From Paraburkholderia agricolaris (GTDB lineage: Bacteria > Pseudomonadota > Gammaproteobacteria > Burkholderiales > Burkholderiaceae): a DNA stretch of 64,000 bases. The stretch is from positions 1,116,001-1,180,000 of the forward strand of contig NZ_QPER01000001.1 in NCBI RefSeq assembly GCF_009455635.1, read 5' to 3'. The notes beneath the pieces were generated by a model. The model did no database searches. It saw nothing but the letters and a program-made list of their open reading frames with translations, and had not been told where the DNA came from. Within the stretch, counting starts at the first letter, position 1; each line of letters begins with the position of its first letter. The position numbers and the translations under genes are program-made. Below, piece after piece: positions 29,084 through 36,751 of this stretch.

Positions 29084-30379
29084 ATGAACAGCCTCGCTTC
29101 CAGCGCGCACGACACCTCTGCTGAACGCCACGCTGCCCGCCGCGCGGCGCTTGCCTGCATGGTGACCTTGGCCGTGGTGCTCGGGATTGGACGTTTCGCA
29201 TTCACGCCGCTCCTGCCGCTGATGCTGCACGGCAGCGCCTTCGGCCAGCCGCAGATCGATATCCAGCATGGCGGCTGGCTCGCCTCGTTTAACTACGCGG
29301 GCTATTTCGTCGGAGCACTCACCTGTGCGGCACTGCGGGTCGAACCCGCACGCATGGTGCGCATGGGGCTTGTGGGGACAGTTTTGCTGACGTTGGCCAT
29401 GGGCGCAACAAGCCAATTCTGGCTTTGGGCTGTCGTGCGTTTCGTCGCCGGCGCGATCAGCGCCTGGACCTTCGTGTTCGCCTCGCAGTGGGGCTTGCGG
29501 CGGCTTGCCGAACTGGGCGCGCACGGATGGGGCGGGGTGATCTATACCGGGCCGGGCGTCGGCATTGTCGGGACGGGTTTGCTGGTCAGTGCTGCGGGCG
29601 GCTACGGCGCAACAGCGGGTTGGATTGGTTTTGGGCTTATTGCTGCCGTGCTCTCGATCACGGTTTGGCCCGTGTTCGGCACAGTGCACCACATTGCCGC
29701 AGAAGGCGCCGCGGCTGCCACGGGCAGCGCAACCGCGGCCACCCGTGCGGGCCCAAGCTCCGCCGCCGGCCAACGCGTCCCCACGAGCCATTCCTCCCAT
29801 CGCGCCGATGCCCTTTGGCTGGTCCTGTTGTACGGCGTGCCCGGCTTCGGCTACATCATCACCGCGACGTTTCTGCCGGTAATCGCGCGCCACGCGCTGC
29901 CGGGCTCGCCCTGGCCTGATCTGTTCTGGCCGATGTTCGGCGCGGCATTGATCGTCGGGGCATTGCTCGCGGCACGCCTGCCGGCGCATTGGGACAACCG
30001 TACGCTGCTCGCCAGCTGCTACGTGCTGCAGGCGGCCGGCATTGCGCTCGGCATCGTCTGGCCGACGGCGGGCGGTTTCTCGCTGGGCAGCATCCTGATC
30101 GGTCTGCCGTTTACGGCGATCACCCTGTTCGCAATGCGCGAAGCACGGCGTTTGCACGGCGACAATGCGGCCGGTCTGATGGGTTATGCGACCGCGGCGT
30201 ATGGCGTAGGCCAGATCGTCGGCCCGCTGGTGGCCGCACCGATAGCCGAACACACAGGGTCTTTTTCGCCGGCTTTATGGCTCGCGACAGCAGCTTTACT
30301 GCTGGGTGCGGTCGGGCTGATCATCGTGGCACGCATGCCGCGTGGCCGTGGCCGGATGCCCGATTACGGCTGCAACTAA
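29084..30379 (+). CDS. YbfB/YjiJ family MFS transporter
   Basis: A 431-residue membrane protein with about twelve hydrophobic segments. The N terminus has GIGRFAFTPLLPLML, the signature of the YbfB/YjiJ branch of the major facilitator superfamily, followed by YAGYFVGAL. It should move a small solute across the inner membrane; the substrate is unknown. A central Ala/Thr/Ser-rich loop (about residues 205-235) separates the two six-helix halves. Regulation by the divergent LysR protein is likely. Confidence 0.85.
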   Translation: MNSLASSAHDTSAERHAARRAALACMVTLAVVLGIGRFAFTPLLPLMLHGSAFGQPQIDIQHGGWLASFNYAGYFVGALTCAALRVEPARMVRMGLVGTVLLTLAMGATSQFWLWAVVRFVAGAISAWTFVFASQWGLRRLAELGAHGWGGVIYTGPGVGIVGTGLLVSAAGGYGATAGWIGFGLIAAVLSITVWPVFGTVHHIAAEGAAAATGSATAATRAGPSSAAGQRVPTSHSSHRADALWLVLLYGVPGFGYIITATFLPVIARHALPGSPWPDLFWPMFGAALIVGALLAARLPAHWDNRTLLASCYVLQAAGIALGIVWPTAGGFSLGSILIGLPFTAITLFAMREARRLHGDNAAGLMGYATAAYGVGQIVGPLVAAPIAEHTGSFSPALWLATAALLLGAVGLIIVARMPRGRGRMPDYGCN

Positions 30380-30512
30380 CGGTCTTCCCGTTCGGCGCAG
30401 GGGCGCTCGCCCCGCCAATCCTCACGGTTGAAAAACAAATTAGCCACCAGCGCACTAAAATGACCGCTTTCCGGTCATCACAGTGCGCCTCTCGCCGGGC
30501 GCGCCGCCCGCC

Positions 30513-31544
30513 ATGCAACATTTCGCGTCCGACAACTATGCCGGCATCTGCCCCGAAGCGCTCGCCGCGCTGATCGCCGCCAACACTAGCGGCCACGAAC
30601 CGGCGTATGGCGACGACTCGTGGACCAACCAGGTCTGCGATCGTCTGCGGGATCTGTTTCAGACCGATTGCGAAGTGTTTTTCGTGTTCAACGGCACGGC
30701 CGCCAATTCGTTGGCGCTGGCGTCGCTGTGCCAGTCGTATCACTCGGTGATCTGCCATGAACTCGCGCACATCGAAACCGATGAATGCGGCGGCCCCGAA
30801 TTCTTCTCGGGCGGCTCGAAGCTGCTGACCGCGCCGGGCGTTAGCGGCAAGCTCACGCCGGATGCGATCGAAGCGGTCGTCACGCGCCGCGCCGATATTC
30901 ACTACCCGAAGCCGAAGGTCGTCACGCTGACCCAGTCGACGGAAGTAGGCACGGTCTATACCGTCGAGGAAGTGCGCGCGATCGCGGCGATCGCCAAACG
31001 GCGTCAGCTGAAAGTGCACATGGACGGTGCGCGGTTCGCGAACGCGGTCGCCGCGCTCGACGTGCATCCGTCCGAGATCACGTGGCGCGCGGGCGTCGAC
31101 GTGTTGTGCTTCGGCGGGACCAAGAACGGTTTGCCCGTCGGTGAAGCGGTGGTGTTCTTCGACCGCTCGCTCGCCGACGATTTTGCCTACCGTCTGAAGC
31201 AGGCCGGCCAACTCGCGTCGAAAATGCGCTTCATTTCCGCTCCGTGGCTCGGTCTGCTGGATAACGACGTCTGGCTGCGCAACGGGCGTCATGCGAACGC
31301 GATGGCGCAACTGTTGCAAACGCGGTTGCAGGAAATCCCCGGCGTGAGCATCATGTTCCCGACAGAATCGAACGCGGTCTTTGCGCAATTGCCCGCGCAG
31401 GCCGCCAAGGCAATGCGCGCACGCGGCTGGAAGTTTTACGAGTTCATTGGCGCGGGCGGTTGCCGGCTGATGTGCGCCTGGGACACGCAGCCGGAAACCG
31501 TCGAGCGTTTCGCGGCGGAAGTGCGCGAGTTGTGCGTGGCCTGA
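30513..31544 (+). CDS. ltaE: Low-specificity L-threonine aldolase
   Basis: A PLP-dependent fold-type I enzyme that splits L-threonine or allo-threonine to glycine and acetaldehyde. Visible features are FASDNYAGICPEAL at the N terminus, YGDDSWT, FNGTAANSLAL, HMDGARFANA, and the PLP lysine in CFGGTKNG near residue 205. The ATG at 30513 yields 343 residues; a GTG at 30483 would add ten and no better signal is seen. It heads a run of closely spaced plus-strand genes ending in LivF. Confidence 0.88.
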   Translation: MQHFASDNYAGICPEALAALIAANTSGHEPAYGDDSWTNQVCDRLRDLFQTDCEVFFVFNGTAANSLALASLCQSYHSVICHELAHIETDECGGPEFFSGGSKLLTAPGVSGKLTPDAIEAVVTRRADIHYPKPKVVTLTQSTEVGTVYTVEEVRAIAAIAKRRQLKVHMDGARFANAVAALDVHPSEITWRAGVDVLCFGGTKNGLPVGEAVVFFDRSLADDFAYRLKQAGQLASKMRFISAPWLGLLDNDVWLRNGRHANAMAQLLQTRLQEIPGVSIMFPTESNAVFAQLPAQAAKAMRARGWKFYEFIGAGGCRLMCAWDTQPETVERFAAEVRELCVA

Positions 31545-31610
31545 CACCACGTTGCGTCCGCGCTGGAACAAGACAATCAGACACAGAACATAAGAAACGA
31601 CCCACTCGCC

Positions 31611-32141
31611 ATGACCGATTATCAATTTTGTCCGCGTTGCGCCAAGCCTTTGATCGAGCGCGCCGATGCCGAACACGAAGGCGGCCGGATTCGCCAGAGC
31701 TGTCCCGATACGGAATGTGGCTACGTCCACTGGAATAATCCGTTGCCGGTGGTGGCCGCGATCGTCGAATACGAAGGCAAGATCCTGCTCGCGCGCAACG
31801 CCGCCTGGCCCGAAGGCATGTTCGCGCTGATCACCGGCTTTCTGGAAAACGGCGAGACGCCGGAAGAGGGCATTGCTCGCGAAGTGCTCGAGGAAACCTC
31901 GCTGCACGCAGAGACGGTCGAGTTGATCGGCGTGTACGAATTCATCCGCAAGAATGAACTGATCATCGCGTATCACGTGAAGGCGTATGGCACGGTCGCG
32001 TTGTCGCCGGAATTGCTCGAATACCGGCTGATCGAACCGGCCAAATTGCGGCCATGGCGCGCGGGCACCGGTCAGGCGCTCGGCGAATGGATGCGGCGGC
32101 GCGGCTTGCCGTTCGAGTTTGTCGAAAAGCCGGGGCAGTAA
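31611..32141 (+). CDS. Nudix hydrolase with N-terminal zinc ribbon
   Basis: The 176-residue product begins with a four-cysteine ribbon (CPRCAKP and CPDTECGYVHW) and continues with a Nudix box GFLENGETPEEGIAREVLEE followed by TSL, so the final Gly of the consensus is Ser. The arrangement resembles short NudC-like pyrophosphohydrolases. It overlaps functionally with nothing obvious nearby. The gene is only three bases from the thioesterase gene, which indicates co-transcription. Confidence 0.85.
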   Translation: MTDYQFCPRCAKPLIERADAEHEGGRIRQSCPDTECGYVHWNNPLPVVAAIVEYEGKILLARNAAWPEGMFALITGFLENGETPEEGIAREVLEETSLHAETVELIGVYEFIRKNELIIAYHVKAYGTVALSPELLEYRLIEPAKLRPWRAGTGQALGEWMRRRGLPFEFVEKPGQ

Positions 32142-32144
32142 GCG

Positions 32145-32594
32145 ATGAACAAACCCGCCCCCGCCGCGCGCAGCGCCTACCCGCATTTTCTGCCGATCAC
32201 CACCCGCTGGATGGACAACGACGTCTACGGCCACGTCAACAACGTTGTCTACTACAGCTACTTCGACACGGTGGTGAACGAGTATCTGATCCGCGCTGGT
32301 GTGCTCGACTTCGAGCACGGCGCGACGATTGGCCTCGTGGTCGAGACGCACTGCAATTACTTCACACCGCTGGTGTTTCCGGAACGGGTCGAAGCGGGTC
32401 TGCGAGTGGTGCGGCTCGGCACCTCGAGCGTGCGCTACGAAGTGGGTCTCTTCAAGGAAGGCGAAGATCAACCCGCCGCTCAGGGCCATTTCGTGCACGT
32501 GTATGTGGATCGCGTGACACGCCGTCCGGTGACGTTGCCCGCCGGTCTGCGCGCGGCGCTCGAACCGCTGAGCGTCGCTGTGCAGGCGGAATAG
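32145..32594 (+). CDS. Acyl-CoA thioesterase (hotdog fold, 4HBT)
   Basis: A 149-residue hotdog protein with the 4HBT active-site motif [20 protein letters not shown] near residue 25 and [10 protein letters not shown] on the adjacent strand. It hydrolyses acyl-CoA or 4-hydroxybenzoyl-CoA-like thioesters. It begins three bases after the Nudix gene and ends four bases before livH, so it belongs to the same transcript. What acyl group is involved is unknown. Confidence 0.85.
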   Translation: MNKPAPAARSAYPHFLPITTRWMDNDVYGHVNNVVYYSYFDTVVNEYLIRAGVLDFEHGATIGLVVETHCNYFTPLVFPERVEAGLRVVRLGTSSVRYEVGLFKEGEDQPAAQGHFVHVYVDRVTRRPVTLPAGLRAALEPLSVAVQAE

Positions 32595-32598
32595 GCGC

Positions 32599-33537
32599 GT
32601 GCAGTCGTTCGTCATCAATCTGCTCAACGGTGTCAGTTACGGCCTGCTGCTGTTCATGTTGTCGGCAGGCTTGACGCTGATCTTCAGCATGCTCGGCGTG
32701 CTGAATTTCGCGCACGCGAGCTTCTATATGCTCGGCGCGTACGTCGGCTTTTCGGTGGCGGCGCATGCGGGTTTCTGGAGTGCGCTGGTGATCGCACCGC
32801 TGATCGTCGGCGTAATCGGCGCGGCGCTTGAGCGCTGGCTGCTGTGCCGCGTGCGGGTGCACGGCCATCTTCCCGAGTTGCTGCTGACATTCGGCGCCGC
32901 GTATCTGCTTGGCGAACTGGTCAAGCTCGGCTGGGGTCTTAGTCCGCTTGGCGCGACTGTGCCGGCCGTGCTCGACGGGCCGCTGTTCACGGTCTACGGT
33001 GCGGCGTTCGCACGTTATCGCGCCTTCATGATGGCGGTATCGCTGGCGATGCTGGCGGTGCTCTATGCGGTGCTGCGCGTCTCGAAGGCGGGGTTGATCG
33101 TGCGTGCCGCGCTCACGCATGCAAGCGCGGTCGAAGCGCTCGGCCACAACGTGCCGCGCGTGTTCACCGGTGTGTTCGCGGCGGGCACCGCGCTCGCCGC
33201 GCTGGCCGGCGTGATCGGCGCGCCGATCTTCGTCATTGAACCGGCGATGGCGGATTCGCTCGGCTCGATCGTATTCGTGGTGGTGGTGATCGGAGGCCTC
33301 GGCTCGCTGAGCGGGGCGCTGGCGGCTTCGCTGATCGTCGGTTGTGTGCAGACTTTCGCGGTGGCGAGCGACGTGTCGCTGGGCGATCTCACCGCGGTAT
33401 TCGGCGACGCGCTGCCGCCCGCATGGGACACGCTCACGCTTGCGCAACTCGCGCCGCTGATTCCGTATCTGCTGCTTGTCGCGATGCTGGCGCTGCGCCC
33501 GCGGGGACTGTTCGGCCGGCGTGACGATCATGCGTGA
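32599..33537 (+). CDS. Branched-chain amino acid type ABC permease (LivH family)
   Basis: The GTG start at 32599 is four bases after the thioesterase stop. The 312-residue membrane protein begins QSFVINLLNGVSYGLLLFML, typical of LivH, with GVLNFAHASFYMLGAY and IGGLGSLSGALAASLIVG near the C terminus. It pairs with the LivM-like permease to form the channel for amino acids or related amides. Its last eight bases overlap the start of the LivM gene. Confidence 0.88.
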   Translation: MQSFVINLLNGVSYGLLLFMLSAGLTLIFSMLGVLNFAHASFYMLGAYVGFSVAAHAGFWSALVIAPLIVGVIGAALERWLLCRVRVHGHLPELLLTFGAAYLLGELVKLGWGLSPLGATVPAVLDGPLFTVYGAAFARYRAFMMAVSLAMLAVLYAVLRVSKAGLIVRAALTHASAVEALGHNVPRVFTGVFAAGTALAALAGVIGAPIFVIEPAMADSLGSIVFVVVVIGGLGSLSGALAASLIVGCVQTFAVASDVSLGDLTAVFGDALPPAWDTLTLAQLAPLIPYLLLVAMLALRPRGLFGRRDDHA

Positions 33538-34819
33538 GCCGCTTGAACAGGTCGCCACACCGGGGATCTCGACTCGCTCAGTGGTGCGTAGCTTCGCGCC
33601 ATGGCTTGCGCTTGTCCTGTTCCTCGCCGTGCCGCCCTTTGTCTGGCCGCAAAGCTGGCTGCTCGCCTATCTCGCGCAGACCGCGACGATGATCGTGTTC
33701 GCGCTGTCGTACAACCTGCTGCTTGGCGAAACCGGGCTACTGTCCTTTGGTCACGCCGCTTATTCCGGCCTCGGTGCGCTCATCGCGGCGCAAGTGTTCA
33801 ACCGCGTTGGTGTGCCGCTCGTACTGCTGCCGTTGATCGGCGGCCTCGGCGGCGCGCTGTGCGGGATCGTGTTCGGTTTCGTGTCGACGCGGCGTGCCGG
33901 GACGGCTTTCGCGATGATCACGCTCGGTATCGGCGAACTCGTCGCCGCGGCCGCGTGGACGCTGCCTGACTGGTTCGGCGGTGAGGCCGGTGTGCCGATC
34001 GATCGCACGAGCGGGTCGATGCTCGCAAGCTGGAACTTCGGCCCGGCGCGCGAAGCGTATGCGCTGATCGCGCTGTGGTGTGTGCTGGCGAGCGTGGCGA
34101 TGTTCGCGCTGTCGCGCACGCCGTTCATGCGGCTCGCCAACGCCGTGCGCGACAACCCGGCGCGCGCCGCGGCGATCGGCTGCTATCCGCGTCGCATCCG
34201 CTATGGCGTGGTGGTGATGTCGGCGTTCTTCGCGGGTATTGCCGGCACCCTGGGGCTGATCAACGTCGAACTGGTGTCGACGGAAAGTGTCGGCATGATG
34301 CGCTCCGGCGCCGTGCTGATCGCGACGGTGATCGGCGGTACCGGGGCATTCTTCGGGCCGGTCGCGGGGGCGATAATCCTGACCTTTTTCAGTGTCGCGG
34401 TGGCGAGCGTCACCCGGGCGTGGCTGTTTTATCTGGGGCTGTTCTTCATCGCTGTCGTGGTGAGCTCGCCGGATGGCATAGCGGGTTTTGTGCGGCGGCA
34501 TTCGGCTCGCGTCGCTGCCTACGGCTGGCGCGCGTGCGGTAAGGCCTATCTGTGGGGAGCGGCGTCAGCGATGCTGTGGACGCTGGCCGTCGTGCTTGCG
34601 GTGCAATGGGCGTACGCCGTGCAATTTGGCGCGGACGACGGCACGTTTTTCAGCGTTGCCGGCGTACCGCTGGAGACGGGCTCGCCGCATCTGTGGCTCG
34701 GCGCTGTGGTGTTCTTGTTGGCCGCGCCGGGAGCACTCGCCGCACGCTACGCGATTCGCGCCCAGGCACGCCTTGCCGTTCGCACCGTTGTCACGCCGAT
34801 CGCCGGAGGCGCGCGATGA
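33530..34819 (+). CDS. Branched-chain amino acid type ABC permease (LivM family)
   Basis: The start MREPLEQVATPG at 33530 overlaps livH by eight bases. The 429-residue product has the LivM pattern: MIVFALSYNLLLGETGLLSF and GTAFAMITLGIGEL, with VIGGTGAFFGPVAGA. It is about 100 residues longer than usual at the C terminus, adding two more hydrophobic segments (about 345-400) not typical of LivM. It stops in an ATGA overlap with the ATPase gene. Confidence 0.87.
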   Translation: MREPLEQVATPGISTRSVVRSFAPWLALVLFLAVPPFVWPQSWLLAYLAQTATMIVFALSYNLLLGETGLLSFGHAAYSGLGALIAAQVFNRVGVPLVLLPLIGGLGGALCGIVFGFVSTRRAGTAFAMITLGIGELVAAAAWTLPDWFGGEAGVPIDRTSGSMLASWNFGPAREAYALIALWCVLASVAMFALSRTPFMRLANAVRDNPARAAAIGCYPRRIRYGVVVMSAFFAGIAGTLGLINVELVSTESVGMMRSGAVLIATVIGGTGAFFGPVAGAIILTFFSVAVASVTRAWLFYLGLFFIAVVVSSPDGIAGFVRRHSARVAAYGWRACGKAYLWGAASAMLWTLAVVLAVQWAYAVQFGADDGTFFSVAGVPLETGSPHLWLGAVVFLLAAPGALAARYAIRAQARLAVRTVVTPIAGGAR

Positions 34820-35568
34820 TTCCAGCCCTCGCGGTCTACGGCATCGAAAAACGCTTTGGCGGCACGCGGATTCTGAGCGGCGTCGATCTGGCGATCGAGC
34901 CCGGCGAGCGCCACGCATTGATCGGCCCGAACGGCGCGGGTAAGTCGACGCTTTTCAATCTGATCGCCGGGGGCGCGCGGCCGAACGCTGGGCGCATCGA
35001 TCTGTTCGGCGCGGAAATCACGCGTCTCGCACCGGCCGCGATCACGCGCCGGGGCCTTGCGCGCAGCTTCCAGACCACCAGCGTATTCGCTCGCCTCAGC
35101 GTGTTCGACAATCTGCGTTGCGCGGCCATGCTGGGCGAACGCGACCGTACGCGCTGGTGGCAGCGTTTCAGCGGCTCACGCACGGTCGACGCGCGCGCCG
35201 AGCAGGTGCTCGAAGCAGTCGGTTTGAGCGCACGGCGAAATAACCTCGCCGGCACACTGAGCTATGCCGAGCAGCGTGCGCTCGACCTCGGCCTCGCGCT
35301 CGCCGGCGGCGCGCACACCTTGCTGCTCGATGAGCCTACCGCCGGCATGAACCGCGCCGAAGCGGCGCGCGCCATCGAACTGATTCGCTCGACCACTGCG
35401 GGGCGCACGCTTCTGATGGTCGAGCACGACATGGACGCCGTGTTCGCGATCGCCGACCGCATTTCCGTGCTGGTGCAAGGCCGCATCATCGCGACCGGCA
35501 CGCCGGCGGCGATTCGCGCGGATGCGGCCGTGCGCGCGGCTTATCTTGGCGACGGTTTCCCTACATGA
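34816..35568 (+). CDS. ABC transporter ATP-binding protein (LivG family)
   Basis: A 250-residue nucleotide-binding domain. Walker A is GPNGAGKST (about residue 38), the signature region is LSYAEQRALDLG as in LivG proteins, and Walker B is LLLDEPTAGMN. It energises import through the LivH/LivM permeases on the cytoplasmic side. It overlaps its neighbours by four bases on both ends, evidence for translational coupling. Confidence 0.9.
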   Translation: MIPALAVYGIEKRFGGTRILSGVDLAIEPGERHALIGPNGAGKSTLFNLIAGGARPNAGRIDLFGAEITRLAPAAITRRGLARSFQTTSVFARLSVFDNLRCAAMLGERDRTRWWQRFSGSRTVDARAEQVLEAVGLSARRNNLAGTLSYAEQRALDLGLALAGGAHTLLLDEPTAGMNRAEAARAIELIRSTTAGRTLLMVEHDMDAVFAIADRISVLVQGRIIATGTPAAIRADAAVRAAYLGDGFPT

Positions 35569-36278
35569 GCGCTTTGCTCGACATCCGCCAGCTTGACGCC
35601 TGGTATGGCGCGAGCCAGGCCCTGCATGGCGTCACATTGCAGATCGAGCCGGGCGAAGTCGTCGCGCTGGTCGGGCGCAACGGCTCCGGGCGTTCCACGC
35701 TGGCGCGCGCGATCATGGGGCTCGTGCGCAGCGAGGGCGAGTTGCGTTTTGCCGGCCATGCGCTCGGCGGCTTGCGCACCTTCGAGATCGCCCGCCTGGG
35801 ATTGGGTTACGTACCCGAGCATCGCGACGTCTTCCCGGCGCTGAGCGTCCATGAGAATTTGCAACTCGGTGTGGCACCGCGTGCACGCGAGCGCATCTCA
35901 CGCTTTACCTTTGACGACGCCTACGAACTGTTCCCCGTCCTGCGCGAAAGAAGGCGCACGCGCGCCGGCGCGTTATCGGGCGGCGAGCAGCAGATGTTGA
36001 CACTCGCGCGGGCCTTGCTCGGCGACCCCGATCTGCTGGTGGTCGACGAACCCGGCGAGGGGCTGGCCGGTCAGGTGATGGGGCAGGTCGCGCAGTGTCT
36101 GCGGAGGTTGCGCGATCGAGGCGTGGCGATGCTGCTGATCGAACAGCGGCTGGTGATCGCGCAGGACATTGCCAGTCGGGTGGCGGTGATGGGGCACGGC
36201 GAAATTGTCTTCGATGACGCGCTCGCGTCGTTTGTGAGGCGGCCGGATGTGATGCAGGAATGGCTCGGCGTGGGTTAG
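35565..36278 (+). CDS. ABC transporter ATP-binding protein (LivF family) with Arg in Walker A
   Basis: A 237-residue LivF-type ATPase: signature LSGGEQQML and Walker B LLVVDEPGEGLA are intact. The Walker A reads GRNGSGRST, so the lysine that contacts the nucleotide phosphates is arginine (codon CGT in the sequence). The partner LivG has normal lysine. Arg variants may be a subfamily trait or may lower ATPase activity; I cannot tell which. The operon ends here, and no binding-protein gene follows. Confidence 0.87.
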   Translation: MSALLDIRQLDAWYGASQALHGVTLQIEPGEVVALVGRNGSGRSTLARAIMGLVRSEGELRFAGHALGGLRTFEIARLGLGYVPEHRDVFPALSVHENLQLGVAPRARERISRFTFDDAYELFPVLRERRRTRAGALSGGEQQMLTLARALLGDPDLLVVDEPGEGLAGQVMGQVAQCLRRLRDRGVAMLLIEQRLVIAQDIASRVAVMGHGEIVFDDALASFVRRPDVMQEWLGVG

Positions 36279-36751
36279 CCGGGCGTACCGCACCGCGATT
36301 GCTATTCCGCTAGCGCATTTCTGGAGCGTCGTCGTGCGTCACGTGCCCCCGTGCCCGTTCAACCGGCGAGCGTCGGAACCGCGGTTTATTGCAGCGCCGC
36401 ATTAGAAATTGCGGCCGTTTTGTCGCCCTGAAGTACACCTCACACGCCACGCAATGCGCGTGCACCTCACCGCGCGCCCAGATCGCTTCCAGGATGCCGT
36501 TTGAATCCCGTTTTCGCGTGGGCTGCTCAAGCCCGACGCGTGGGGCTCTTCGGCGATTCGGTGGAGCGATTCAAACGCTTGATCGTTTGGTGAGCGTCCT
36601 CCAGAAATCTTGTCGGCAGCGCGCCGACAAATCAAGACAATCAGGTTAAAGGCGCGCAACGGCGGCGCGGTGTTTAAAGCCGGCGTATGTGCGACGAACC
36701 ATGCCGTGCCGGATACGCGAGAGACGCGCCGCGGCTCAAGGAGGAGACATC
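36279..36751. other. Intergenic region with one clear hairpin
   Basis: About 470 bases without a credible gene. TTGTCGGC (36610-36617) and GCCGACAA (36623-36630) form a perfect 8-bp inverted repeat with loop AGCGC, 120 bases before the next gene. It may be an operator or mRNA leader structure. Nothing else is recognised. Confidence 0.4.

Noticed and set aside
30321..32627. A 768-codon minus-strand frame across threonine aldolase, Nudix and thioesterase genes
   Set aside because: It spans three recognisable plus-strand genes, and its His/Arg-rich composition is typical of antisense frames in high-GC DNA.
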